From Struthidea cinerea (Eukaryota; Chordata; Aves; Passeriformes; Corcoracidae), in the NCBI GenBank assembly GCA_013397865.1, contig VZTI01001722.1:957691-1021690 (forward strand): DNA of 64,000 bases, written 5' to 3'. The notes beneath the pieces are model-generated. The model had not been told where the DNA came from and made no database searches. It saw nothing but the letters and a program-made list of their open reading frames with translations. The translations under genes and the position numbers were made by a program. Of the stretch, positions 48,168 through 60,740 are shown in pieces (within the stretch, counting starts at the first letter, position 1; the number at the start of each line of letters is the position of its first letter).

Positions 48168-51100
48168 TCAGAAGTTGGTAGGATGATCCTTGGGAAAGTG
48201 CTGGTCTAGAAATATAGAGCCAAGTTTTCTGAGAGAGAAGAGCAAAAATCAAAGGGATTTTTTTTAATAACTCTCACAGAAAAAATATTTTCCCACAGGA
48301 AGACAAAATGTTACTGCCTTCAACTTCTCCACTAAAACTTCCTTTTGCATTTTCAGCCACTTGTGTGGATTGGTTTTATTATGTATAATACAGTACATTA
48401 TTGAATATTTCAGTTCCTGCTTATTTCAAAAGAGCACAAAGCCAGCCCATCAATACCACCTGAGCCTCAGACATAAGACAATGCTGAAGCATGGAGCTCT
48501 GTCTAATTTACTGTACAGTTGGTATTATAGATTGACAAAAAAAAAAAAACTGTTGTAGAAGTACTCAGTCTCTGAATTTTAAAATTTAGTCACTTGAGAG
48601 GGAAAGACACATCAAGTATATAATCACATTTAATCACGACCACAGCAATGCAGATGACCAATGAAGGGAAGTGGAATCGTATTGAATTTTGAGCATGAGG
48701 AGAAAAAAATCTATGGCTGTCACAAATGGGTGTTTCTTACAAACAGGTAATTATTCATAATGAGTAGCATAATGATTTCTCTCTTTTTCTTTGGAAAGCT
48801 GCATCAAGGCATCAACGATGACAGATTATAGACAAAACCATAAGCAAAGAGCACAATGGAATGCTCACCCTGCTCAGCAGGTGGGTGTTTGAGCTGTATT
48901 ATTGCAGCACCTTCTGGGCTTTGCAATTTAGTAGACAGACTCTTGACACCACTTTCGAAATAAGTTTATTTTCTCTGTGAGCTGTCATTTGTGGAAAGGA
49001 TTGCTTTAAAGTTTTAATTGTAAATATTAATGGTTTGAACAAGAATCTTGAAGGCCAAGGGCAAAAATGGATCTACTATGATTAGTAAACTATAAACACC
49101 CAATCAAATTGAAGAGCTTATTATCAAATGTTATAAAGATGAGGGGAGTCTGGGACTCACAAGTCTGACAGTGGCTGTTAGTAGCCATCTGCTTTTTCTT
49201 TCATACTTTTTCTTATGAGAAATTGCCCAGCCTCTTAGCTTTGAACTTGTGTGAGCTCACAAGAAATACATATAGGATTAGTTGTCATATTGCAATAGAA
49301 AGGGGGTAGCCTGGAGGGAATTGAGGAACATTTCAAATAAAATTGCTGCATTATAACTCATTAAAGAATTCATATGTCTTACTGTACTTCTATCTCAACA
49401 AGGAGCTGATCACCTTTGAAGGATTGCACATGTTTAAAGAAGTAGCAGAATTTGAAAGCTCCAAGTCTTAACTGGACTGGGTCTTTTGTGGAAAATCATG
49501 GTGAATAGACAGTGAGACAGAACTGCTGGTGGTAAAGTAAATATAAACACTGGGAAACAATCTTTCTTATTATTAAAAAAAAAAAAGTGGAAAGAATTTT
49601 AAATATTTACTTAATCTAATGAATTAATTCTTTGTTCAGCAGTTAGTGTTGTTAAAGTATTTGAAAAATAATTGTAACAATGTTTTGCAATGAGCTTGGA
49701 GGAACTTTTTTGCATATGGAAATTAGTTTTTTAAATTTTGGTTATTTGAAAACATAATAGTATTGATTTAATTGCATACATTATTTTTTAACAGAACAGC
49801 AGTTTCACAGTAAAGATTTGCTTCTGAACTACAACATTCTTTAGATTTAAAAATAAATATAAATAGCTAAAGCTGAAATATGTGGTACTGTACAGTAAAA
49901 ATGAAAGCTGAAGTTAAAATCCATAGAACTGCACATAAAAGAAAAGGTTAAAAATTAAAAAATGAAAATGAGGAATAACATAGTTTAATTGTCCTCGTTT
50001 CTGTGTCCTTAGCTAGCATCTTAGCAGTCACAAAGATAAATTATAAATTTTGAAAAAACAGAGGAAGCTTTTCTTTTCCTTCATCCCATCCCCTGTGCTT
50101 TGATAAAACAGCAGACTCCACTGAAAAACTAGTGCAGGATACTAAGGATTTAACAGCAAACCATCACTGAGAGTTTGGAGGTTTTAAGAGGCAAAGAGAA
50201 GAATTTGAAAGCGGGAAACAAAGAACCCATTTGCAGTTTGCAACCAACTTCTTACTACGAAAATTTGCAATGAATCCAGATGCTTCTTCTAGCATGAGCT
50301 AGGTTCACACCCATCCTCTAAAGGATTAGATGTGGAAGTTTATTATTCTTTTTGGAGTATTAGTGTGTCTGTTTGATAGTACCACTCCAAACAGCTGCTT
50401 AGGCAGTGTGTTTCCTTTATCCAGCCCTCAGGTAGCTGAAAAGTAGTGCTGTTTTGAAGCTGATGATGCAGAGCATGTCTCACTGTTGTATTGCTGGAAT
50501 TTTATACCAGGAGTGCTTCAAAATCTTTCCCATGGGCTCCAAAAGATGTTATTCAGTTGATATCACTAGATTTATTTGTGCTATATGGTCCTGGGTCATG
50601 ACAGTATGAGAGGATTCAAGGAACTGGCACTAGTAAACAGACTTTGCAGCATCCTTTGGCAAGTACCTCGAGGAGTTTGCGCAGCAGTGAGAAGTAAAAT
50701 ATTGGCATGCAGCTGGTGAGGTCTGTGGCAATGAGCAGGATCACTGCATGTGAGACAGGTACACAGACTTCCCATCAATATCCCAGGAGATGTTGCTGTC
50801 AACAGACAAACAAAAGCTGTTTGACTTCCATGTACTTCCCATGAAGGAAAAGTGTGCCTACTAACTAGAAATGTAACAGGAGTCAGTTTTTGTGCAGATA
50901 ATCTGCTGCTTCTGGTATAGGAATTAATTGAATTCAGAGCCTGACCTGCTTGTTTTGTTGGTGTTGATTTTTTGGTCTCCCAAAAGTATGTCCAAGGAAA
51001 ACTGTAACTAGACCCTGGCTCTGAGACTCTCTAGGGTAAGTGGAGACTTCTTGCATTATGGAACTGCCTCCTGGGGATGTTAAACCTCAGGTTTCCTGCA

Positions 51101-51449
51101 AACACAGGCACATTTCCTTGTGCCACATGGACTGGCAATGGCCAGAAGCCAGGCAAATCATTGAGTTACAGAGCTATTTATATGTAAAATACTTCAGCAT
51201 CAGGATCAATAACTCCTACTTCCTAAAGGACTGTGTCTCAAGGCTGTGCACGAACACGGATTCTTTGATGTCTGAAAAGGGTCAAATTAATGGTGTGGCC
51301 AAAGGGTTTCTCTTCTCAATCTGAACACCTTTTTGCATTAGGCATATGGAAACTGGCTCAGCTGGAAACATGCCAAATTTTCTTTAAAGTTGTCCCACAA
51401 CCTAGAATTTACTGAGGAGAATAAAGAAAGCAAGCTATGAGATGGTGGA
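48168..51449. other. Very AT-rich non-coding stretch
   Basis: About 3.3 kb, with 49000-49980 especially AT-rich, an A13 run at 48537-48549 and another A run near 49575. Open frames are under 95 codons. No gene or mobile element was recognised. Confidence 0.55.
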
Positions 51450-52124
51450 AAGCAGTGGAAAGGGACCTGGGGGTCCGGGTCAGTGGCAAATTGAATATGA
51501 GTCTGTAGTGCCCTGGCAGCCGGGAGGGCCAACCGTGTCCTGGGGGGCATCAGGCACAGCATTGCCAGCCGGGCAAGGGAGGGGATTGTCCCGCTCTGCT
51601 CTGTGTGGGACAGCCTCACCTCGAGTGCTGGGGGCAGTTCTGGGTGCCACAATGTAAGAAAGACATTAAACTGTTAGAGAACATCCAAAGGAGGGCAACA
51701 AAGATGGAGAAAGGTCTTGAGAAGAAGTCCAATGAAGCATGGCTGAGGTTGCTTGGTCTATTCAGCCTGGAGAAGAGGAGACTAAGGGGACACCTCATCA
51801 CAGTCTACCGCTTCCTTGTGGGGAGGAGGAGGGGCAGACACTGATCTCTCTCTGGTGATCAGTGACAGGACCTGAGGGAATGGCCTGAAGTTGTGTCAGG
51901 GGAGGTTTAGGCTGGATATGAAAAAAAGGTTTTTCACCCAGAGGGTGGTCGGGCACTGGAACAGGATCCCCAGGGAAGTGGTGACAGCACCAAGCCTGAA
52001 AGAATTCAAGAAACCTTTCCCGTGGTGTGACTCTTGGGAATGGTGCCGTGCAGGGCCAGGAGTTCAACTTGATGATCCTTGTGGCTCCCTTCCAATTGAG
52101 AATATTCTGTGATTATGTGATTCT
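51450..52124 (+). mobile_element. CR1 LINE fragment, 675 bp, with ORF2 remnant
   Basis: Plus-strand CR1 starting at AGGGACCTGGGGGTCCGGG and ending with ATTCTGTGATTATGTGATTC, the worn octamer tail. It keeps legible ORF2 C-terminal pieces: KDIKLLENIQRRATK and LRLLGLFSLEKRRLRGHL in the frame ending at 51844, and MCQGRFRLDMKKRFF and VVGHWNRIPREVVTAPSL in the frame 51891-52112. A frameshift separates them. About 30 bp that normally lie between the AAACCTTTC and GTGGTGTGACTC blocks are missing. It is of the same subfamily style as the broken copy at 8.7 kb and distinct from the 12.1- and 25.6-kb copies. The CR1 catalytic domain is absent. Confidence 0.95.
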
Positions 52125-55100
52125 CCCTCATTTTCTAAGGAATACAAGTAAGAAGCGGCTGGGACTTTCAAAGACTGAATTTGCAACGTAAACCTAAAGA
52201 TTTTCTGTCTGGAGGTGGAAGATGAGGAAAACAATAACCGTTGAGTCTCTGGAACAGTCTACTGAAACAGGCTTATACAACATGTATTATATGGTTTGTG
52301 AGGCCAGAGCAGCTGGAGTTTTCATTTGGAAAAGCAACTCAATAAAATGAGCAGCTGTGAAAAGCACATGGAATGGGAATTAAAATGAATATAAAATAAA
52401 TCTATGCTCAAACTTTATTCTCTCATTTGAATATGGCACTGAATTCAAAGAGGAGTCATTGCAAACTGTTCAGGCTAGAAAGGAAAAAAGTCTGTGATGC
52501 ACATTCACAGTTTTTTTGGATTTGTGACAATAACCTAAGAAAAAGAAATGAAGAGCAGTATTGTATTCAAATCCAGTGTGCAAAATTCACTCAGGAAGTT
52601 CTAGGAAAGAACTTCAGATGAACTACATTATGTAAGCCTCCTACCTGACGCTTTCCAGATACAATTCCCTTATTCAGTGGATAGATCATAATGCTCAAGG
52701 TATTAAAAAGTCATTAAAAGTTCCCAAAGTCTGTATTGGCTCATTTCTTTTTCAGATTGGCGACTGCCCATGATTAGGAATTTTTGCTTTAATTCATGGT
52801 TTTGCTGCTATGACATCAATTTCTTACACTCATTGAAGTTGGTTTTGAGGGTAAGTTAATTCATAGGAAGTATTAATTATGAATCTGTCAGATTAATTGT
52901 GAACTTCAATGAACTTTACAAGATAAGTGAACTGAGACAGAGCAGGTTTTATCAGGGAACCTAGAACAAATAGGTGAAGTAACCTAAAAATGGAAATTTG
53001 CCTTCTGAAAATGGACACATAGCTGAGAAAATGAATTTGAGATGTGATCTCAGGAAATGAAGCAAGTTTAGGTGGTGCATGCAATCTCTTCCCCATCAGA
53101 ATAAGGAATATTTGACAAGTTCCCCAGTAAGCTACCTGTATGCAGTCATGGTCAGAAGAAAGTTTGCATCCTCAGAAATGAGGGCTTCACCTTCTTTGTC
53201 CATCAAATTGTTCCTCTTGTAGCAGCTTAAATAACATCTGTTAAACATATAATGATGACTGGATCATGGAGCAATTGCCACTGGGAAGTTACAGACAGCA
53301 TAGCTCTTCTTTGATCTTTAAATACTAAATAGACTAATACCTGTTTTTCTGACATGTGGCATGGCCTTTTACTTGTGGAAATATCACTAGTTTGGGGAGG
53401 TTGACACTCATGAAAAAAATCTTCTTCTGAAAATACAGGGACAAATTTAAATGAGTCAGAGCATGGAAATACAAGCGATTTAGATGACAAAATACCACAT
53501 CATTGACATTTCCTTTACTGTTTGTCTTGACTTATTTAATCTCAAGTGGCTGTCAGCAACAGAAAACTTTATTCAAGAATTAAATTTGTTGGTCTTCACC
53601 GATTACAAAACCAACTACCAAAAGTGAAGAAGGCCCTACCTGCTCATAGATTGTCCTACCAAATTTCTCCTTAGGGGAAGGAAAAGAAGTCAGAAAGCAC
53701 AATGCCTCTTTTGGTTGCATTGAAGATTTTAGAAACCCTTTGTGCTGTAAACGGGCCTTGAAATCTTCTACTATCCCTTTAACCTGCTTTTCCCCAGCTT
53801 TCATTATCCAAGCTTCTCATTTTCTACTACCACATTCTTCTATTTTGTATGGCTTGATTAAAATCTGATGGCTGAGATCAAATACGTCAAAGGCCTTCGT
53901 GCATCTTGCTCTCTTTGAATGACAGCTGTCAGTTCTAACCATCCAAGGAGCTGTGAAAACACTTATTTGCATGGTCAACGTCCTCCTTCTTGTCGTCCCT
54001 TCAAAAAGCTTCCCACAAAGCCCTCACCATTTCCTGATGGAAGATCCTACATTTCCAGAACACTCTACCTGGCGAATTAAACCTATAAAAATACTTCTAG
54101 CGAAATGGCCAGTGCCCTTCTGCAAACTGTTCCTGCTGACACTATCTCCAAAGGATCTTTGGTTTTATTTATTTATTTATCTATTTTGTTTTGGTCTGGT
54201 TTTTTTCTCAAAGTCTTCAAGATGGAGGGCCTGGGAAGTCCCCTGACATTTCATGCAATATGGATATCCCATGTGGGATACCTCAAAAATCAGCTAAATC
54301 AGGAGCATTTTAAAATCCTCTCTGTGACTTTTCTAACAGTGAAAAAAACACATGAGAGTGTAAAAGGGAGAACTCTATGGACAAAGGCAATTTGCTTCCG
54401 GTGTAAGAGTGCCTTTCCTGGTAAAAAAACAGGAGTCCACATACTTGTTCATATTCAGTGGGAAACTGAAGAGGTTCTGTTAATTAAGACACATTTGGTA
54501 GTGCAAGATTTTATTAGATTTCACAATATTTATAAAGTGGTCAAAATTGTAATCCCAACACCTATTTCTACACTTCTTTTGGACAGTGTGATACAGTCCC
54601 CAACGTAGGTTTAAGTCTTGCCTTGGTACCAAACCAGCGTTTGAGTGTAAACTGCTTTGTAACATCAGAAGTTTTAATTCTACCCTGGTTTCAACCTGGC
54701 CAAATAGGTTGATTCAATAACACCTGATTTTTCAGAAAGAACATATGATTAGAAGTAGAAAACAGATGCTCTCTGCTTTTTACTCAGAACTGATTACAAT
54801 GGGATTCACAGAAACTGTTGAAAAACTCTTTTGCAGAATTTGATAGTCCTTGGTTGTGTTTTAATTATTGTATAATTATGTAGAGAATAGCTAAGAGATC
54901 TTTCCACATTAAGAGGGGTTGCACAATATAGTGCACTTCTCATGCAATGACAATAATTAGGGAGAACAGGATGTTGTACTGCAATGATGTTTCTCCCTTT
55001 CATCTAGTCTCTATTAAGAACAGCAAAATACATGTTCTCTTTGATGCAGCTGAAGCCTATTTCTTCATTTTGCATTTTCCACCTGGTGCAGTACTGTCTT

Positions 55101-56610
55101 TAGCAAAAAGCCTTTGAGCTGGGTCCTGTGAGAGTGAACTGTCATTGCAGGACACAAGAAGAACTGTGGACAAATCCTATCAAAAAGAATTATGTGATTA
55201 ATGTATTTAGCTCCCTATGCATTGCTTTTAAAAGGTTGTTCTTCACATACAAGAGAACTCCTATGTTACAACCAAATTATCTGTGTATTTTTTAACTCCT
55301 TTGTTTCATTACAAACTAAAAACTGCACTTTTCCTTTTATTCTGAAAATCATCTTTGACAAAGCCTCATCCTTTGCAGAAATCAATCTAAATGATTTTCC
55401 TTTGATGATTCACTGAAATAATAGCAAAGATTGTGAATAATCATTGTAAGACCCTTAAAGTATAATTGTGGTAAGCAGTTTAACTTCAAAGGCAAAACAC
55501 TTAAGACAAAGTAAAATTATATACTGCAGCCCACTGATGAACTTTCTTGAGAATTACTTGCTCACTTAACTCAGCAATAACCATTCTAGTAGTTGTATTA
55601 TATATGAAATCCAATTGAGTGGTCTTCTATAATGCATTGAAAAATCTTTTTGAAGCAATCTTTCCTATTCAAGCTTCTTGTGGAAATTCTCACAACCTAT
55701 ATAAAGAAAAAAACTCGTTATTGCCCCTTAATAATCTCAAATTATTTACATAGTTTCTATTGGATTCTTAAGTATTGAGGAAAATCAAACCAGTGAATAT
55801 ACTGCAGAGCAGATACTAGAATCTTCTGTTCTAAAAGAGCAGCTTTTGGTATGTGTGCTGATGGTGTTACTTCTTAATTTTCATTTATATAGCTAGATCA
55901 GTTCATTAGCTAGTCAAATCAAACTTTAAAGATATAATTGCAGTTTTGAAAGCAAATCTTTCTGTCTCGACATAGAAATTGAGTGCAAATTGAACATTAC
56001 CAAACAGGGAGATGGGAGCAAGGATATCCCTAGATGGGGCCATAGAGGGAGAAGAGCAGTGTAATGCGAGGGGATCCTCCCATGCCACCCCACTGTGTAT
56101 ACAGTAACAGAAGATTTTGGAACATGCTAAGGATCTATGGAGAGAAATAATCAATCCTTCTAAAGCACCATAGCTCCTGTTAAAGGAGAAATTGAAACTC
56201 CAAGAGCATAAAACCAGCAACAGCTTCAGGAGGAAAGGAAGACTGTGAAGGTGAACATATCTGTCTCCCCCTGGAACTGTGGGCCTGCTGTGTCAGTGAG
56301 GTGTGGGCAGGCATGGAACAACCTGGGCAGTTAAACAACCTTCCAGATACATACAATGGGCTTAAATATATGTTATTGTGAAGTTGGCCTGTATAATGGA
56401 TTTTTAATGCCCTTCCAGACTTTTAAATCACAGTTACTCACCGGGTTCTCCCCTGCCCTGTAGCTTTTGCCATCTCTCTGATTCTACATCAGAAGGTTGG
56501 CAGAGATAATCTATCTTTTGCTAATTTCCTCTCTTCCTCTTTCAAATCAAAGATCATGAGCTGTGCTGGTTGCTTTCTGGAGGTCACTGTGAGTTACGAA
56601 GGGGTCTAAC
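52125..56610. other. Non-coding stretch, AT-rich
   Basis: About 4.5 kb. A 167-codon plus-strand frame at 54105-54608 has no recognisable domain and crosses a TTTA-type simple repeat near 54166-54182. No gene, RNA or mobile element was recognised. The last seven bases (GTCTAAC) are the left flanking duplication of the next LTR. Confidence 0.5.
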
Positions 56611-56973
56611 TGCAGATGCTGAAAAGATTTGGTAGAGAAATTTTTCAGCTTTCTGCAGCATTCTGTGAGAGCTCTGTGGTTCTCATGAAAGCTATGAAAA
56701 ACACTGCTACGGGGTTTTTGTAAACTGAGTTTTATCTGTGCACCTGGGATCTATTTTCCAGAGTTGTTATGGTACACAGTGAAATAATAATATGAAGTAG
56801 GTGTTGTGAGCTTTAGCCAATGGGACAGGGGGTGGCTGGTCCAAGATCCAATAACCTCCTGTCATCTTTGGGAACCAAGTCATATAAACCAAATTATAAT
56901 TAATTAAATAACCCCTTTCTTCCTGAACTTGGATTGTGTCGATACTCGCCGTTCTCGGTACATCACAGCGACA
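56611..56973 (+). mobile_element. Solo LTR, class II-like endogenous retrovirus, promoter elements present
   Basis: A 363-bp element with TG...CA ends, flanked by a perfect direct repeat GTCTAAC (56604-56610 and 56974-56980). It is full length relative to the minus-strand copy at 19.7 kb. In order it holds two CCAAT boxes, a TATA box and an ATTAAA signal. These are followed by a pyrimidine-rich stretch and a conserved 3' end (CCGTTCTCGGTACATCAC). The signal sits between TATA box and presumed start site, which implies a very short R region, as in some betaretroviruses. No viral genes remain. The 7-bp flank is one longer than at the sister copy; a chance matching base explains it. The class is inferred from the duplication size and layout. 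Confidence 0.92.
56816..56908 (+). promoter_or_regulatory. LTR promoter and polyadenylation elements
   Basis: Inside the plus-strand solo LTR: GCCAATGGG (56816-56824), a second CCAAT (56848-56852), CATATAAA (56881-56888) and ATTAAA (56903-56908). The spacing fits a core promoter with a start site near 56912. If active it would transcribe rightward into 57 kb and beyond. The sister LTR at 19.7 kb has lost the TATA and ATTAAA part. Confidence 0.65.
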
Positions 56974-57217
56974 GTCTAACCACTTTGACTGGTCCAGTTG
57001 CTGACTTTCCCACAAAAAGCTTCAAGCAGTCAAAGACCCTTAGTGCATTTTACCCTGGTTGTCTGTAGAAATGCTCCAGAAACTGAGGATTTTGAAGATA
57101 GTATCTTGTAACAAAGAAATTTTCAGAATTTATGGAAAGCTAAATATAATTTTTGTGGAACATTTGGAATTACAGACCTTTCCCATGCTGGCAGTTTGAT
57201 TAGTTTTTGAGCAGGGT

Positions 57218-57282
57218 TCATAGAATCTTGGAATATGCTGAGTTGGAAGGAACCCACAAGGACTATTGAATCCATCTCCTGG
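57218..57282 (-). mobile_element. CR1 LINE fragment, last 65 bp only
   Basis: Reads TCATAGAATCTTGGAATATG, then CTGAGTTGGAAGGAACCCAC, AAGGACTATTGAATCCA and TCTCCTGGG, which is the reverse complement of the CR1 3' terminus. The element runs on the minus strand and is truncated after about 65 bp, a very short insertion. It lies 237 bp right of the solo LTR. Confidence 0.85.
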
Positions 57283-59968
57283 GTTAATTCTGTAATCTTT
57301 GATGTCACTGTAACACATGAGCTTAATGTGTGTTACCTTTTATTTGTACACATATGGTTGTCTCAACATAAAACTTAACAGTAAACAAGACAAGAGACAG
57401 AAGAGAAAAATTCTTCATCATTTTGTGTCCAAGAGTATAAGCATATTTTACCAAGCAGTTGTTTAGCAGAAGATTGCATCAAATCCACTAAAACTTTCTT
57501 TTCTTAATGCCTGTGGTTTAAAAAACTGTTTTCATTTAGGAGAGCAATTTATCTGCAATGTTTTCATTCAAGTGTTACAAAAGATGTAGAAGCTCTCACC
57601 TACGTGAGTTATATCTTTCTCTCCAAGTCCATCCTACCATACAGACATAATTGCAGCATATTTAATCACACCAGAGATTTGTGACAGAACTAATGAAGTT
57701 GTGCAGTCTTTAATTAGTTCCTGCAATATGTGACAGTGTTCTCACAGATACAATCAGCCTTTCAGGTTAGAATGCAGTCGTGTAAGACATTGATGGATTA
57801 ATTCAGACCCATGTAATTAGATAGAATGAGATTCTCATATGTACGCTAGGCAGTAAAGTTTAAAAATTCATAAAGCTTCCTGTATCAAAGACCAATTATT
57901 TCAAAAGGCTGTTGACTTCCTAGTTTTCAGCAATGAAGATCAGGTTATGAAAGCAATAGGAGGGAAAAATCCAGTGTCAGAAGTTCATTAAAGACAATCA
58001 GTAATGAATCCCCTTTGATCAAAAACAACACAGTGACCACATTCAGGTATAGCGCTGTAAGGAAATAAAGATATTTCATAGCATCTGATTGCTCCTAAGT
58101 CTGAAAGAGGATGACAGATACTGCAGAGCTACTAGACACTGCAGAGAAGGGGTCTGGAGAAGCAGTGTCTGGGTTTTCATGAAAGAAGGGTTTTCACATG
58201 TGGTAAATTCCTTCAAGTTATGTTTCCAGGTGGACTGTGGATTATACTAATTGAAAACAATTAGTATTTATTTATTTTTCTTTGAAATCATGCCACACAG
58301 CTATCACTTTATCCGAAGCTCCTGCATTTTGTTTCGTCACATGCAGTCAGGATTTTACTGAAGACACATACAGGAGAGAGCCTAACCACTAAAACTCTGA
58401 ATATTCAATTTCTGATAAATGCAGGTTTTGTACAATTTTTTTAAATTTTTTTTTTAACAGACTTACAATTTCTGAATATTACAGTGGGCAAATACTTAGG
58501 AAAACTAAGAAAGCACATTTAAGGCCTATAAACATAATGGCAAATAATTCCTTAGGTACTTGCAGGAAGGTCTATGGTCACAGGTATTTCCCTTCCTAAG
58601 CAGGTATGGAATACTTAGTCCATTTCGACAAACTCACTCCCCACACTCAATGGGATTAATTATCCACTCTGACATGTTTTTATGACCTACAGCTTTGATT
58701 GTGGCTGGGAAAATATGACTCCTACTGACAGATGTGGAATCACTTCTAATAAGATATAATGAAAGTGCAATTATGCATACACCTGCAAACATTGTGTAAC
58801 TCTGCAGTCTGTCTGTTTCTGCAGTTTATTTCATCACACTGATGTTTCAGCAGGGCTTTGTGGCGATGCTTTAGGACAAAGTACCAATATTCCTCAAGCC
58901 CCCAGACCAAAGTGAAAGTGCTGGGGACATAGCAATGTCTGTGTGTTTTAATATTTTTTTTTAGTTAGTGTCTTTTATGTCTGGCACCAGCTGTCAGAAT
59001 TTCTAGAACCTTTAATACTGTGTTAATACCAAGTGGTCCTGTTCCTTAATCTCTCCTCATTCTTGATCTTTTCCTCTGGCAGCTGCCACCCTTCTCACTG
59101 GTGCGGTCAACAGGAAGATGAGTCAAGCATCCCTGTGCAGTGACTGCATGCACTCAGGTAATCTGGGTGCTACACAGCTGATGTCAGATTTACCCACTCT
59201 GAGTGCAATAGCAGCATCCATCATAAGGCTCTGCTTGTCACAAGAGAAGTATTAAATAAGGCCACACTTCATTAGCACCTATAGCTTTAATCACAAATGC
59301 TGTAACATTGGAAAGATTAACAGTTGTGTAAAGAGAAGCCAATACACCCTAAAGGCTGTAATCTTGCTTATTAAATGGATACCATCTTTCATATTTTGCC
59401 TTTCAGTAATTACTCGAGCTGTGGCAATAACTTCATATGAACAAGCACTTGCCACTTGTACTTTGTAGAATTACTTGCACACTGAGTACATTTTTTTTGG
59501 TGGCATTAATAAGCTTGTCTCCTGTATATGTTTCTGAGAGGAGCAGGAAAAACAACTGTCCAGAAGAAGGATTTCTAGTTGATGCTACAGTGGAAATGGA
59601 ACTATATTGCAAAGGAAGGAAAAACTCCCTGCAATGTGGTGAGATATTGAGTTATCGCTAGTGAGGCATATTAAACTCTGAGATTATTTGTAAGGACTTT
59701 TTTTTTTCTTTTCCCCTTTTTTTCCCTTGTTTTTCTATTTTTTTTGGGGGGTGGGGGCTGGGCACAGAGAGAGTCAAACATCTTGTATGTCTCTTTTTTT
59801 TTGCTTCTATCCCAAAGGAAGTTTTTTTCTCTCAAAATAAAAACCCTAAAGTCTCCCTCTATTTGCCCATCTCCTTATTATGCTGGTGAATTCAACTGAA
59901 TGAAGCTAAAAATATTATGCTTGGGCTTTTTAATTTTCTTCCTCATGAGACAGTGTGAAGCTTATAAC
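57283..59968. other. Non-coding stretch with T/G strand switch
   Basis: About 2.7 kb, AT-rich, with no supported frame. A pyrimidine-rich block followed by a G-rich block lies at 59698-59762. No mobile element was recognised. Confidence 0.55.
59698..59762 (+). repeat. Pyrimidine tract switching to G-rich tract
   Basis: T and C runs (T10, C4, T7, C3, T5, T8) up to 59745, then at once G6, T, G5, CT and G3. All purines move from one strand to the other at 59745/59746. It is simple sequence with triplex or slipped-strand potential. Confidence 0.8.
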
Positions 59969-60740
59969 TCATAGAATTATAAAATTGTTTAGCTTGGAAA
60001 AGACCTGTTAGATTATTGAGTCCAGCCATTAAGCTAACACTGCCAAGTCCTCCTCTAACCCATGACCTTGAGTGCAACATCCACACATCTTTTAAATATC
60101 TCTAGGAATGGTAGTTACAGCATTTTCCCTGGGCAGCCTCTTCTAATGCTTGTCAACCTTATTGGGGAAGAAGTGTCTCCTAATAGCCAAACTAAGCCTC
60201 CCCCGGTACAACTCATGACCATTCCCTCTTGTCCCATTGCTTTTTACCTGGGAGAAGAGACCAGCCCTTACCACTCTCCATAGGACTTGTGCTCCAGACC
60301 CTTCACCAGCTCCGTTGCCCTTCTCTGGACACTCTCCAGCACCTCAATGTCCTCCTTGCAGGGAGGGGCCCAGAATCCTGGACACAGGATTCAAGGTGTG
60401 GCTTCAGCAGTGCTGAGTACAGGGGGACAATCACTGCCCTGCTGGACACAATATTTCTGCCACCAGCCCGGATGCCGTAGGGCACCTGGGCACATGCTGG
60501 CTCAAGTTCAGCCAGCTGTCAACCAGCACTCCCAGGTCCTTTCCTCTGGGCAGCTTTCCAGCCACTCCTCTTCAGGCACGTAGTGATGGGGTTGCTGTGA
60601 CCCGTGTACAGGACCCAGCACTTCACCTTTCTGAACCTCATACAATTGACCTCGCCCATGGATCCAGCCTGTCTAGATCCCTCTGTAGAGCCTTCCTACA
60701 CTCCAGCAGATTGACACGCACTCCTGCACTACCACTTTGT
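59969..60740 (-). mobile_element. CR1 LINE fragment, about 770 bp
   Basis: Minus-strand CR1 whose 3' end is at the left (TCATAGAATTATAAAATTG, then AGCTTGGAAAAGACC). Diagnostic blocks in plus-strand order are CCTGGGCAGCCTCTTC, CATTCCCTCTTGTCCCATTG, GAGAAGAGACCAGCCCTTAC, CTTCTCTGGACACTCTCCAG, ACCTCAATGTCCTCCTTGCA, GTGTGGCTTCAGCAGTGCTG and GACCCAGCACTTCACC. The 5' truncation is near the ACCACTTTGTAGTCC block. It belongs to a different subfamily from the 25.6-kb copy. The ORF2 frame is broken and no catalytic region is included; the plus-strand frames here are antisense shadows. Confidence 0.95.

Noticed and set aside
54105..54608. 167-codon plus-strand open frame
   Set aside because: It crosses a TTTA simple repeat, has no recognisable motif and overlaps frames in other phases. 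It fits chance.
59969..60740. Plus-strand open frames of 73-121 codons over the CR1
   Set aside because: They are antisense shadows of a minus-strand CR1 ORF2 and 3' untranslated region, not genes.
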